Assembly (NCBI GenBank): GCA_022821725.1
Contig: JAJEDB010000075.1
Location: 36,814-100,813, forward strand
Length of the DNA: 64,000 nucleotides
Source: Candidatus Poribacteria bacterium
Lineage (GTDB): Bacteria > Poribacteria > WGA-4E > WGA-3G
Reading direction: 5' to 3'
In this document: piece after piece, positions 23,959-33,700 of the stretch
Layout of the letters: every line of letters starts with the position of its first letter
How positions within the stretch are numbered: position 1 is the first letter of the stretch
Translations under genes and position numbers: made by a program
The notes under the pieces: generated by a model
Database searches by the model: none
What the model was told of the DNA's origin: nothing
Seen by the model: the letters and a program-made list of their open reading frames with translations, nothing else

Positions 23959-25341
23959 ATGAATCAACACGACTTAAAACATTCCCATAAGGAACTCCAG
24001 AATCTTCTCGGAACACGCTTCAGCGTGGACGACGCTGTTCGAGACGCACACGCTCGCGATGCCTCCTATCACCGCGGCGCGCTCCCGGAGGCCGTCGCTT
24101 TCCCGAAAACCAACGCCGAAGTTGCCGAAATTGTCAAAATCTGTGCAAAATATAAGATGCCGATAGTCCCCTACGGAACGGGAACCGGCGTTGAAGGTGC
24201 TGTCGTCACAACCCAAGGCGCGCTTTGCATCGCGCTGAACGATATGAACCGCATCCTCCGCGTCAGCCACGACGACAGAGATGCCACCGTCCAAGCCGGT
24301 GTAACGCGCCTGCAATTGAACACACATCTCGCAGAGATCGGCACACAACTCCACTTTTCCGTCGATCCGGGTGCGGATGCCTCATTGGGCGGGATGGCAG
24401 CCACGCGCGCCTCCGGCACCAGTGCCGTCCGATACGGCACGATGCTCGATAACGTTCTCGGTTTGACCGTTGTCACTCCCGATGGATCCATCGTCCGAAC
24501 GGGGAGCAGGGCGCGGAAGTCTGCTGCAGGCTACGATCTCACGCGGCTTTTCATCGGTTCTGAAGGCACACTCGGGATCATCACGGAAATCACGCTCAAG
24601 TTGACACGGTTACCGGAAGCCGTTGCATCCGCTGTTTGCGCTTTCCCAACCGTAGCTGCAGCAGTGGACACCGTTATTGAGCTCATGGGGGCAGGGGTGA
24701 GTATTGCCCGTATTGAACTTTTAGATGAACGCCAGATGGATGCCGTCAACACATACGCCGGGTTGGCATACCAAGTCGCACCCACGCTCTTCTTTGAGTT
24801 TCACGGTTCTAAGCACACCGTCGCAGAGAGTTCAGAGGTTGCTGGGACCATCGCAGCAGCGCATGGAAGTGGCGATTTCCGATGGGCAACAGACGAAAAC
24901 GAACGCAGACGCCTCTGGCAAGCCCGATACGATAGCTACTATGCCGCTTTGAACCGCCGTCCCGGTTCCGTCGGCTACGTCACTGATGTCTGTGTCCCGA
25001 TATCTGAACTCGCCGAATGCATCGCCAAAACGAAAGCACTCCTCGCTGAATCGAGCCTTGACCCGTCGCTCCTCGGACACGTTGGAGATGGGAATTTTCA
25101 TGTCGTCTTCCCACTTGAAGCGGATAACGCCGATGAATTGACAGAGGCGCAACACCTCAGCCATCAGATTGTAGATGTTGCCTTGGAGATGGGCGGCACC
25201 TGCACCGGCGAACACGGTGTCGGTATCGGCAAAAGACAGGCACTACAAAAGGAACACGGATCAGCAATCGATTTAATGCGTGCTATCAAACACGCTTTGG
25301 ATCCCCTAAACTTAATGAATCCCGGTAAGGTGTTCTTGTAG
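23959..25341 (+). CDS. glcD: GlcD-like FAD-linked oxidase (glycolate / D-lactate dehydrogenase subunit)
   Basis: FAD-dependent 2-hydroxyacid dehydrogenase, 460 residues. The FAD-binding PCMH domain shows PEAVAFPKTNAEV, VPYGTGTGVEGA, SVDPGADASLGGMAATRASGTSAVRYG and FIGSEGTLGIITEITLKL. The FAD-oxidase C-terminal domain ends with HVGDGNFHVVF and TCTGEHGVGIGKR, the metal/substrate motifs of the glycolate oxidase GlcD family. It probably works with the iron-sulfur subunit GlcF encoded on the other strand at 51990. No obvious promoter; ATG 23959 follows an A/T-rich stretch. Confidence 0.85.
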   Translation: MNQHDLKHSHKELQNLLGTRFSVDDAVRDAHARDASYHRGALPEAVAFPKTNAEVAEIVKICAKYKMPIVPYGTGTGVEGAVVTTQGALCIALNDMNRILRVSHDDRDATVQAGVTRLQLNTHLAEIGTQLHFSVDPGADASLGGMAATRASGTSAVRYGTMLDNVLGLTVVTPDGSIVRTGSRARKSAAGYDLTRLFIGSEGTLGIITEITLKLTRLPEAVASAVCAFPTVAAAVDTVIELMGAGVSIARIELLDERQMDAVNTYAGLAYQVAPTLFFEFHGSKHTVAESSEVAGTIAAAHGSGDFRWATDENERRRLWQARYDSYYAALNRRPGSVGYVTDVCVPISELAECIAKTKALLAESSLDPSLLGHVGDGNFHVVFPLEADNADELTEAQHLSHQIVDVALEMGGTCTGEHGVGIGKRQALQKEHGSAIDLMRAIKHALDPLNLMNPGKVFL

Positions 25342-25366
25342 ATACAAATTTAAGGAAGGATCTCTT

Positions 25367-25623
25367 GTCAATGTGCCACCTCACGATAAATCGTGAGGCT
25401 TGCTTCTCAGGCTATGGTTCGTAACTTTACCTGCATACCCCTGAGGGGTCCAAGCGACCCACGATGCAGAACCTCAGACACTTCCGACTTTGGAAGTAGA
25501 ACGAACGTTCTAACGTCTTCGAGTTACTGCCTATATTCTAACAAATTTGACAGGCTTCTGTCAAGCAAAAAGGAGCGGTATTCCTCCTCGCCTTAAAAGA
25601 CGAGGTTTCCATACCGAAGATTT
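25367..25623 (-). mobile_element. Non-autonomous IS200/IS605-type element (end pair without transposase)
   Basis: On the minus strand the left end (about 25623 to 25575) begins after flanking CATCAA with ATCTTCGGTATGG and a nested hairpin around CCTCG/CGAGG. The right end (25500 to 25367) carries GAAGCAAGCCTCACGATTTATCGTGAGG and finishes in ATTGAC. Both ends match in layout those of the tnpB element at 45514-46948 (flank CATCAA, TCTTCGG hairpin; GAAGCA hairpin, ATTGAC). No reading frame of tnpA or tnpB remains, so it is a palindrome-associated derivative possibly mobilised in trans. The right end may still encode an omega-RNA-like transcript. Confidence 0.65.
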
Positions 25624-25625
25624 TG

Positions 25626-26114
25626 ATGAGAAACGTAATCTACTTAGGAGTATTGCTATTTTTTGTTACACCGGCTTTCTCAGAACTCAGCGACTCGGAT
25701 ATCCAACGTATACGAGAAATCGTCCAGATCACCGTAGCTGCCGAAGGAAAGCAGATACGCGCGGAAATGACTGCAGCGATAGATGCCTCTGAAAAACGGA
25801 TGAAGGAGCATCTGAACACAAAAATAAGCGAGGTGGACGCACGGATAGACGGCGTGAATACACGAATAGACGGCGTGGACAAGCGACTTAACTTTGCGTT
25901 TACGGTGTTAGGATGGTTGTTTGCGTTAGTTATCGCTGCGCTTGGTATTCCACAACTGATTATAGCGTTTAGACAACGCGGGCAAGAACGCCTACAGTCC
26001 TCGGTTGAGGAACTTTATGCAGTCCATAGTGAAGTTCTGGCAGAACTCAAGCAGTTACGAGCAGAGAATGAAGCTTTCAGAGGGCGTGACGGGTCACAGT
26101 CCGAATCACCATAG
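25626..26114 (+). CDS. Membrane protein with coiled-coil repeats
   Basis: 162 residues, unrecognised family. A hydrophobic N-terminus (MRNVIYLGVLLFFVTPAFS) looks like a cleaved signal peptide. Helical repeats DARIDGVNTRIDGVDKR follow at about residues 78-95. Then come a membrane helix (about 96-122, LNFAFTVLGWLFALVIAALG) and a C-terminal coiled coil. The ATG is part of TTGATG, the flank sequence of the IS605-type element just upstream. The original promoter was therefore probably displaced by that insertion, and no clear SD is seen. Confidence 0.6.
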   Translation: MRNVIYLGVLLFFVTPAFSELSDSDIQRIREIVQITVAAEGKQIRAEMTAAIDASEKRMKEHLNTKISEVDARIDGVNTRIDGVDKRLNFAFTVLGWLFALVIAALGIPQLIIAFRQRGQERLQSSVEELYAVHSEVLAELKQLRAENEAFRGRDGSQSESP

Positions 26115-26144
26115 TCAGTGCGCTGGCGTATCTAAAAGGAAAAC

Positions 26145-27143
26145 ATGCAAAATAACTGGAAAATCCTCATCACCGATTACGCCTGGCCCTCCATAGAACC
26201 TGAACGACAAGTCCTTGCCGAGATCGGGGCGGAACTCATCGCCGCGGAGACTGGCGATGAGGCGGAACTCCTACCCCTCGCGCCAACTATGGATGGCATC
26301 CTCACCTGCTGGAAACCTGTGCGTGCGCCTGTCATTGCCGCTGCTGAAAATTGTCAGATTATCGGGCGTTGCGGTATCGGACTTGACAACATTGATGTCG
26401 AAGCCGCTACGGAACACGGTATCATTGTGACCAATGTCCCTGCGTATTGTATTGATGAGGTATCCGACCACGCCATGGGGTTGCTGCTGGCGTGTGCCAG
26501 AAAAATCTCACGTTTTGATCGGGCGGTCAAGGGCGGCACATGGGAGCAGAACATCGGACCCTCGATGCGCAGAATTCGAGGAAAAACGCTCGGTGTCATC
26601 GGATTCGGACGGATTGCGCGGTCAATTGTGCCGAAGGCGAAAGCGTTCGGATTTACAATCAACGTATGCTCCCCACGGACCGATCCTGAATTGATTCAGC
26701 AGCACGGCGCTCAAAAAGTTTCGTTTTCAGAACTCCTCGCAACCTCTGATTTCATCACTATCCACGCACCACTGACACCGGAAACGCAGGGCATGTTTGG
26801 CGAGGCGGAATTTCGGGCGATGAAACCGACGGCGTATCTGATTAACACCGCCCGTGGCGGTATTGTAGACACCGATGCACTCACCACTGCGATCCGCACC
26901 GCTGAAATCGCCGGGGCAGGCGTGGACGTATTGGCAACTGAGCCACCTGAACAGACCGAAGAACTGCTTACGCTTGACAATGTCGTCGTTACACCGCACG
27001 CTGCTTTTATATCGGAGGAGTCGATCTTTGACTTAGAGATTGCTGCCGCCACGTGTGTCGTGGAAGTACTAACGGGCAAACTACCAGAATCCGTCGTCAA
27101 CCCATCGGTTCTGGAGCAATCGAACCTCCGCGCAAATTTCTAA
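26145..27143 (+). CDS. D-2-hydroxyacid dehydrogenase (SerA/CtBP-like)
   Basis: NAD-dependent D-isomer 2-hydroxyacid dehydrogenase, 332 residues without an ACT domain. GRCGIGLDNIDVEAA precedes the NAD fold, GVIGFGRIAR is the GxGxxG loop, and catalytic Arg (INTARGGIVD), Glu (ATEPPE) and His (VTPHAAFIS) are all present. Resembles the C-terminal-dehydrogenase group often named phosphoglycerate dehydrogenase; whether the substrate is 3-phosphoglycerate is unsure. It is followed after 15 nt by trpB, so the pair may link serine-type metabolism to tryptophan synthesis. Confidence 0.85.
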   Translation: MQNNWKILITDYAWPSIEPERQVLAEIGAELIAAETGDEAELLPLAPTMDGILTCWKPVRAPVIAAAENCQIIGRCGIGLDNIDVEAATEHGIIVTNVPAYCIDEVSDHAMGLLLACARKISRFDRAVKGGTWEQNIGPSMRRIRGKTLGVIGFGRIARSIVPKAKAFGFTINVCSPRTDPELIQQHGAQKVSFSELLATSDFITIHAPLTPETQGMFGEAEFRAMKPTAYLINTARGGIVDTDALTTAIRTAEIAGAGVDVLATEPPEQTEELLTLDNVVVTPHAAFISEESIFDLEIAAATCVVEVLTGKLPESVVNPSVLEQSNLRANF

Positions 27144-27158
27144 ACTATGGAGATAAAT

Positions 27159-28391
27159 ATGCAGTCCCAGACACACCCAAACGAACCGCAAGGTATAATT
27201 AAAAAACTTCCTGACGCAACAGGGCATTTCGGACAATTCGGGGGTAGATACGTCCCCGAAACGCTCATGCCTGCCCTTTTAGAACTCGAAGAAGCATACA
27301 TAAAACTAAAAGACAATCCTGACTTCCAACAAGAATTTCAGTACTACCTCCGTGAATACGTTGGACGGCCAAACCCACTCTATTACGCCGAACATTTGAC
27401 AGAGACGCTCGGGGGCGCGAAAATATACCTCAAACGCGAAGACCTCAACCATACAGGGGCACACAAAATTAACAGCGCGATCGGTCAAATCCTCCTCGCA
27501 CGCTGGATGGGCAAAAAACGCATCATCGCTGAAACCGGCGCCGGACAACACGGGGTCGCAACAGCCACTGTCGCCGCAAAGTTCGATATGGAATGCGAAG
27601 TCTATATGGGTGAGGAAGACATAGAACGGCAAGCACTCAACGTTTTTCGTATGCAACTCATGGGGACAAAGGTCGTACCCGTTAACTCCGGGTCGCGGAC
27701 CCTCAAGGATGCGATCAACGCCTGCTTCCGCGATTGGGTCACGAACGTCCGAAACACGTATCTACTTCTCGGATCAGTTGTCGGCGCGCACCCTTACCCG
27801 ATGATCGTCCGAGACTTCCAATCCATCATCGGCGACGAAGCGAGATCACAGATTTTAGAGCAAGAAGGCACACTCCCCGATTGTGTCGTCGCCTGTGTCG
27901 GCGGTGGAAGCAATTCACTCGGCATGTTTTATCCCTTCTACGCGGATGAATCCGTTCGGCTGATCGGTGTGGAGGCCGCAGGCGAAAGCATCCGAAGTGG
28001 GCGGCACGCCGCCCCTCTCACGGCTGGCAGTGTCGGAGTCTTTCACGGTGCGAAGTGCTATCTATTGCAAGAAGATGACGGTCAGATAACCCCCGCACAT
28101 TCCATCTCCGCAGGGTTAGATTACCCCGGTGTCGGACCGGAACACAGTTATTATCGTGAGACCGGTAGAGCAGAATACGTCCCTGTTACCGATGCAGAGG
28201 CGGTAGAAGGATTCCGATTGTTATCGGAGACAGAGGGCATTATCCCCGCATTGGAATCCGCACATGCCATTGCCTATCTGCGTGAGCTGGCACCTAAACT
28301 CGGTAAAGACAAGATCATCGCTGTCTGCCTTTCAGGTCGCGGTGACAAAGATGTGTATACGATTGCGAGTGAATTGGGCATCAATCTCTAA
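27159..28391 (+). CDS. trpB: Tryptophan synthase beta chain
   Basis: PLP enzyme condensing indole with serine. [20 protein letters not shown] marks the start of the conserved part, HTGAHKINS contains the PLP Lys, ETGAGQHG the catalytic Glu, and [12 protein letters not shown] the phosphate loop. No trpA lies nearby. ATG 27159 has GGAG 7 nt upstream; an earlier ATG at 27147 overlaps that SD. The first 15-20 residues (NEPQGIIKK) are not part of the family. They are encoded by an R-family repeat segment (27182-27206), so the protein has a repeat-derived N-terminal extension. Confidence 0.92.
   Translation: MQSQTHPNEPQGIIKKLPDATGHFGQFGGRYVPETLMPALLELEEAYIKLKDNPDFQQEFQYYLREYVGRPNPLYYAEHLTETLGGAKIYLKREDLNHTGAHKINSAIGQILLARWMGKKRIIAETGAGQHGVATATVAAKFDMECEVYMGEEDIERQALNVFRMQLMGTKVVPVNSGSRTLKDAINACFRDWVTNVRNTYLLLGSVVGAHPYPMIVRDFQSIIGDEARSQILEQEGTLPDCVVACVGGGSNSLGMFYPFYADESVRLIGVEAAGESIRSGRHAAPLTAGSVGVFHGAKCYLLQEDDGQITPAHSISAGLDYPGVGPEHSYYRETGRAEYVPVTDAEAVEGFRLLSETEGIIPALESAHAIAYLRELAPKLGKDKIIAVCLSGRGDKDVYTIASELGINL
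27182..27206 (+). repeat. R-family tail segment inside trpB
   Basis: CGAACCGCAAGGTATAATTAAAAA, equal to the gene-proximal tail of the repeats before trmB, the sulfatase-like gene and the PhyH gene at 37789. Here it is read as protein (EPQGIIKK) just ahead of the conserved TrpB sequence. Confidence 0.75.
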
Positions 28392-28465
28392 TTTTGTCTA
28401 AATCTATCTGACGTGGCACTCTCGCGGTTTTTAACAGCATGTCTGACGCAAGCGTGGTTAAAAAA

Positions 28466-28495
28466 TTGCTCTTTAGACACACTCTATGGTATAAT
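28466..28495 (+). promoter_or_regulatory. sigma70-type promoter for the small gene at 28557
   Basis: TTGCTC at 28466-28471, 18-nt spacer and TATAAT at 28490-28495, 61 nt ahead of the GTG at 28557. Confidence 0.5.
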
Positions 28496-28556
28496 TATTT
28501 TGTTCAGCCTTTAATTCGTATCCATAAGAGGACATCCTGACAAAGGAGAAGGCACA

Positions 28557-28781
28557 GTGCCAAACATTGCAAAAATCCAAGAAGATATTCTGGCTCTTTC
28601 TAAAACCGATTACCAACAATTGAGACAATGGTTCAACGAGTTAGAATGGGACGAATGGGATCGGCAGATTGAAGAGGATTCAAACGCAGGCAAACTGGAT
28701 TTTTTGATTGCGGAAGCTCGTGAAGCAGAAGAAAAAGGGACACTTAAGAAACTTGAGGATCTTTTGGGTTTGGATCGGTAG
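28557..28781 (+). CDS. Small acidic antitoxin-like protein
   Basis: 74 residues, strongly acidic and helical (DYQQLRQWFNELEWDEWDRQIEEDSNAGKLDFL). This plan is common for RelB-type antitoxins of cyanobacteria and related genomes, but no toxin gene follows before the HEAT-repeat protein at 28879. The start is GTG, supported by AAAGGAG 7-8 nt upstream and by the promoter at 28466; no ATG is available in frame. Confidence 0.6.
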   Translation: MPNIAKIQEDILALSKTDYQQLRQWFNELEWDEWDRQIEEDSNAGKLDFLIAEAREAEEKGTLKKLEDLLGLDR

Positions 28782-28878
28782 ACACGACGAATATGAGAGA
28801 TTGATTAAGTCCTAATTCGGTATTGCGAAACGAATTCTTTGGCGAATTTTAAGTTGCTAAAGTGAGCGAGGTGGCACC

Positions 28879-29493
28879 ATGGCACGCGAAACTGTGAACG
28901 CTGCTTCAAATTTGTCCCTGCAGCAAAAGCTCCGCAAGTTCATCACGTGGTTCTCACATCGAGATGGTCCTGTCAGGAATTGGCGATATTTCCCGACCCG
29001 TGTGTTGCTCCGAAAACTGCAATCGGAATCCTCCGAAATGCGGGCTTATGCCGCTGAAGGATTAGGAGGGGTCGGCGATGTTCACGCCGTCGCGCCGCTC
29101 ATCAATGCCTTAGGGGACAACAACTCAACCGTTCGCCGTTTCGCTATCTCTTCCCTTGGACATATCCGAGACCCACGCGCGATTGACGTGCTTATCCCAT
29201 TTTTACAAGACGAAGACGTTGACCTGCGATGCGCCGCTGTCGTCGCCCTCGGCGAATTGGGTCTTGATGAAGAGAGGGTTTCAAATCCGCCTGTCCAGAT
29301 CATAGAGGCACTCATGGGCAGTATCTGGGACACCGACAGAGCCGTCTGTTCCGCTGCTGTCGTCGCTTTAGGCAGAATCGGTAATCCACAAGCCATTTCT
29401 GCGCTTAACGCATTGGCAGATGCCACTGAGAGCGAATGGATTCGCCGCTACGTCAGCGAGGCATTACATCAAATCGACGAACAGAATGCCTGA
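28879..29493 (+). CDS. HEAT-repeat protein (PBS-lyase HEAT-like)
   Basis: 204 residues with at least four HEAT-like repeats: SSEMRAYAAEGLGGVGDV, NSTVRRFAISSLGHIRDP, DVDLRCAAVVALGELG and DRAVCSAAVVALGRIGNP, then a final EWIRRYVSEALHQI. Such solenoids are protein-binding scaffolds; no catalytic residues are seen. It lies alone between the small antitoxin-like gene and era, with GAGCGAGG near the ATG. Confidence 0.78.
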   Translation: MARETVNAASNLSLQQKLRKFITWFSHRDGPVRNWRYFPTRVLLRKLQSESSEMRAYAAEGLGGVGDVHAVAPLINALGDNNSTVRRFAISSLGHIRDPRAIDVLIPFLQDEDVDLRCAAVVALGELGLDEERVSNPPVQIIEALMGSIWDTDRAVCSAAVVALGRIGNPQAISALNALADATESEWIRRYVSEALHQIDEQNA

Positions 29494-29695
29494 TGGTATC
29501 CTCAAAGCCGACGCTCTAATCTATGGAGTGGTTTGTCCCGCTCGCGGCTGCCTTCACAAATCTATGTGCCTGTCCGAAAACAGGATAACTCTGATTTTAA
29601 TTTGAATTAACTATTTGTCCCATGTTAAAATAGTTATGCAGTTGCGATATGGAAAAAATTTAAGGGCATCACGGTTCTCTCTATTTTCAAAAATC

Positions 29696-30613
29696 ATGGA
29701 CAAAAATCAAATCTTTAAATCCGGGTACGTTAGCATTATCGGCGCACCTAACGTCGGTAAATCCACCCTGCTCAATACCATTTTAGGGCAGAAACTCGCT
29801 ATCGTCACCCCGAAACCACAAACGACTCGGAATCAAATTCGTGGGATTGTCACCACCGATGCCCATCAAATTATCTTTGTTGATACGCCCGGATTGATGA
29901 ACCCCAAGTACCGCTTACAAAGTGAAATGGTCAAAACCGCGTATGGGGCTTTAGGAGACGCCGATGTCGTCCTTTTTGTGATTGATGTCGCGCGCCCAGA
30001 CCCTGATATCGAAGACAGGATTCTAAGACGTCTCAAGCGTGTCAACGCAACAGTTATTTTGGTTCTCAATAAAGTAGATCTCGTCGCAAAGCCAACCTTA
30101 CTCCCGATGTTTGAAGACTACAGTCAGAGGTATGCGTTCGCACATATCATCCCTATCTCCGCATTGACTTCCGATGGGGTGCCGCGCCTGCTTGAGCAGA
30201 TTGAAACGCATCTCCCACTTGGACCCCGCTATTTTCCAGAGGACCAACTCAGCGACCTCCCTGAACGTTTTTTCATCGCCGAGACCGTTCGTGAAAAGAT
30301 TATGCTCATGACGCAACGGGAAATTCCTTACGCCTCCGCTGTCATTGTTGAGGAGTTTGAAAGCCGCCAGACGAAAAAGGCAGATGAAATCATCTATATC
30401 CGAGCCATTGTTTACGCAGAACGGCAGACACAAAAGCAAATTATCATCGGTAAGGGTGGCAAGTTGATTAAACGGGTCGGTGAACTCGCACGCATCGACA
30501 TTGAGAAATTCTTAGATACTCGTGTCTTTTTAGAAATCTATGTAACAGTCAAAGCCGATTGGCGTAAAGACCCGCGCAAACTCAAAGAGTTGGGCGGTTT
30601 CGCAGATATTTAA
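29696..30613 (+). CDS. era: Era GTPase
   Basis: Essential GTPase in 16S rRNA maturation and 30S assembly, 305 residues. G1 GAPNVGKST near residue 17, an effector region with KPQTTRNQIRGI, G3 DTPGL, G4 NKVDL, and a C-terminal KH domain including IIIGKGGKLIKRVGELAR. An upstream frame opens at 29615, but ATG 29696 begins exactly where Era proteins begin. The SD is weak. It is followed after about 110 nt by uvrA. Confidence 0.93.
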   Translation: MDKNQIFKSGYVSIIGAPNVGKSTLLNTILGQKLAIVTPKPQTTRNQIRGIVTTDAHQIIFVDTPGLMNPKYRLQSEMVKTAYGALGDADVVLFVIDVARPDPDIEDRILRRLKRVNATVILVLNKVDLVAKPTLLPMFEDYSQRYAFAHIIPISALTSDGVPRLLEQIETHLPLGPRYFPEDQLSDLPERFFIAETVREKIMLMTQREIPYASAVIVEEFESRQTKKADEIIYIRAIVYAERQTQKQIIIGKGGKLIKRVGELARIDIEKFLDTRVFLEIYVTVKADWRKDPRKLKELGGFADI

Positions 30614-30723
30614 CTGCGTTTTTCTGCTTAAAAGCCTTAATTGCCTCCAAACCGGTCAAGAATTAACCAAAAACCTGCCTGAAACGAAGTGGAAGGTAGA
30701 CCAGGAGCCAAATAGTTAAAAAG

Positions 30724-33700
30724 ATGACAGAAGAGTCGATTTTTGTGCAGGGTGCGCGCGAGCACAATCTCAGAAATATTGATGTCCAACTCCCAAAAGA
30801 CAAACTCATCGTCTTCACAGGCGTGAGCGGTTCCGGTAAGTCTTCGATGGCAATTGATACCGTTTACGCCGAAGGGCAACGCCGATACATCGAGTCTTTA
30901 TCGGCGTATGCCCGGCAGTTTTTAGGGCAACTCGGCAAGCCGGATGTGGACGAGATTGTTGGATTATCTCCATCTATCGCCATTGATCAGGGGTCAACTG
31001 GACATAACCCGCGCTCCACGGTAGCAACCGTAACCGAAGTCTATGACTACCTCCGTGTGCTCTATGCGCGCGTCGGACAATTCCACTGTCCCGAATGCGG
31101 ACGTGAAGTCGGTTCACAAACTCCCGCAGATATCGTTCAGGCTTTGCTTGACTATCCAGAGCGCACCAGACTTATCATCTTAGCCCCGATACTCAGAGGG
31201 TCCCGCGGTGCCCACGAAAGAGAACTTGAGGATTTACGCAAAGCGGGTTTCGCAAGATTGCGCATCGACGGTGAAATATACGAACTCCGACCAGGACTAA
31301 CCCTCACTCCCAATCAACGTCACGACATCGATGTCGTCATCGACCGGATTGTTATCAAAGACGGATGTGAACCCCGCCTCGTTCAAGCCGTGGAGACTGC
31401 ACTCATGCGTGGGGACGGAAGTCTCCTGGTTCACGTCGTTCCCATTGAAGGTGAAGGGTCTCCGTTTGCGTCAGAGGAAGACGATTTGCTGTTTAGTGAG
31501 GACCATACGTGCGCGCATTGTCGGATCAGCTTTGTGAAACCGGAACCGCGACACTTCTCTTTCAATAATCCCGATGGAATGTGCGAGAAATGTCGCGGGT
31601 TAGGCGTGCAAATGGGCATCTCGCCCAAGTTGATCGTTCCTGATGATACGCGCTCTATTATGCAAGGTGCCATAAGTCTCTGGGGACCCCTTAATACGCG
31701 AAATACCGCCAGGGAACAAGTCATCGCTGAAGCACTCGCAAAACATCTCGGCTTCAATCTAAAGACTCCCTGGAAGGACCTCACACCGGAACAGCAACAT
31801 GCGATTCTCTACGGCACCGGCGACACTGTCCTTACGATTACCGCCCCGAATAGAGGCACGGAGACGGATACCGCTCCGAGGAGCACCGGAAACACTGGGC
31901 GAAAGCGACGCGGCAAAAAACGACGCCGGCGAAAGCGAAAGCCACAGCAGCAACAACGACACTATCGGGTCCATTTTCACGGGATTATTCCAACCGAAGA
32001 ACAGAGATACCACTTTGAAGATGCTGAAGCCGATGAGAACATGTTGCCCGACTATTTCGTCAAAATGCCCTGCAGGACCTGCGAGGGCACTCGACTGAAT
32101 CCGTGGGTAAAAGCCGTAACGATCGGCGATACCTCCATTACGGACGTTCTTGAAATGTCCATTCAGGACGCATCCAAATTCTTTGACGCGTTGGTCCTTC
32201 CAGCGCGTGAGGCGTTCATCGCATCGGAACTCCTGAAAGAAATTCGAGGACGGATCGGATTCCTTATGGATGTCGGATTGGGATACCTAACACTTGCACG
32301 TCCCGCACCGACACTCTCCGGTGGCGAAGCACAACGGATTCGTCTCGCTAGCCAAGTCGGTGCCGGATTACGCGATGTCACCTACGTCCTTGATGAACCG
32401 AGCATCGGTTTACATCCACGCGACCACGCCGGTTTGCTGATGACGCTCTTAAACTTGCGGGATCAGGGCAACACCGTTATCGTCGTTGAACACGACGAGG
32501 CGACCATGTTGGTGGCTGATCTGATTGTCGATTTCGGTCCCGGTGCAGGTATTAAGGGTGGGAAGATAACGGATATCGGCACACCGGCACAGTTCATGCA
32601 GGAAAGCCATACACTCACGGCGCAGTATCTCCGCGGCGATAAGGTCATCGTGCAGCCGGAATCCCGGCGTCCGATAGGAGATAAGTGGGTGCAAATCTGC
32701 AACGCACGCCAGAACAATCTTCAAGGGATCAGTCCCAAAATACCGGTTGGGACACTCTGTTGTGTAACAGGCGTGAGTGGGTCTGGGAAGAGCTCCTTAA
32801 TTCACGATATTCTCTACAGTGCACTCGCCCGCGACCTCATGAAAGCAAAGACGGTGCCGGGGGATTACGACGATATTCGAGGTATCATCGAAGAAAAAAA
32901 TGTGCCTGTCTCTGAGGTCATTGACAAAATTATCAACATTGACATGGCGCCTATCGGGCGAACACCCCGTTCCAACGCAGCGACCTACACAAAGGTTTTC
33001 GATGCGATACGCGCACTCTATGCGGGGTTGCCCGAGGCGAAATTGCGTGGCTATAAACCCGGACGGTTTAGTTTCAACGTCGCCGGCGGTAGATGCGAAG
33101 CGTGTAGCGGCAACGGCGCGAAGAAGGTTGATATGGGACTCCTCTCCGATGTGTGGGTGGCGTGTGAGGTGTGTGAAGGAAAACGTTTCAACAGTGAAAC
33201 CCTCGCTATTAAATACAAAGGAAAAAACATCTCTGAAGTGCTTGAGATGGATATTGACACCGCGCTTACACATTTCGCCGATATTCCGAAGGTCGCACGG
33301 GGGTTGAAACTGCTCCACGATGTCGGTTTGGATTACATTAAACTCGGACAGCCCGCCCCTACACTTTCAGGCGGTGAAGCACAACGCATCAAACTCTCGC
33401 GGGAACTCTCGAAACGCGGCACAGGTAAAACGCTCTACATCCTTGATGAACCCACAACCGGCTTACACTTTGACGATGTAAATAAATTGTTGACGATACT
33501 GCATCGGCTCGTAGATGACGGCAACACGGTCGTCGTTGTTGAGCATAATCTGGAAGTCGTCAACTCGGCAGATTACCTCATTGATTTGGGACCCGAGGGC
33601 GGCATCGGTGGCGGCACTATCGTTGCTGTAGGTACCCCTGAACAGATCGCAGAGATACCTGAATCTTATACCGGTCGGGCACTTCAGGGCGATTTCGAGA

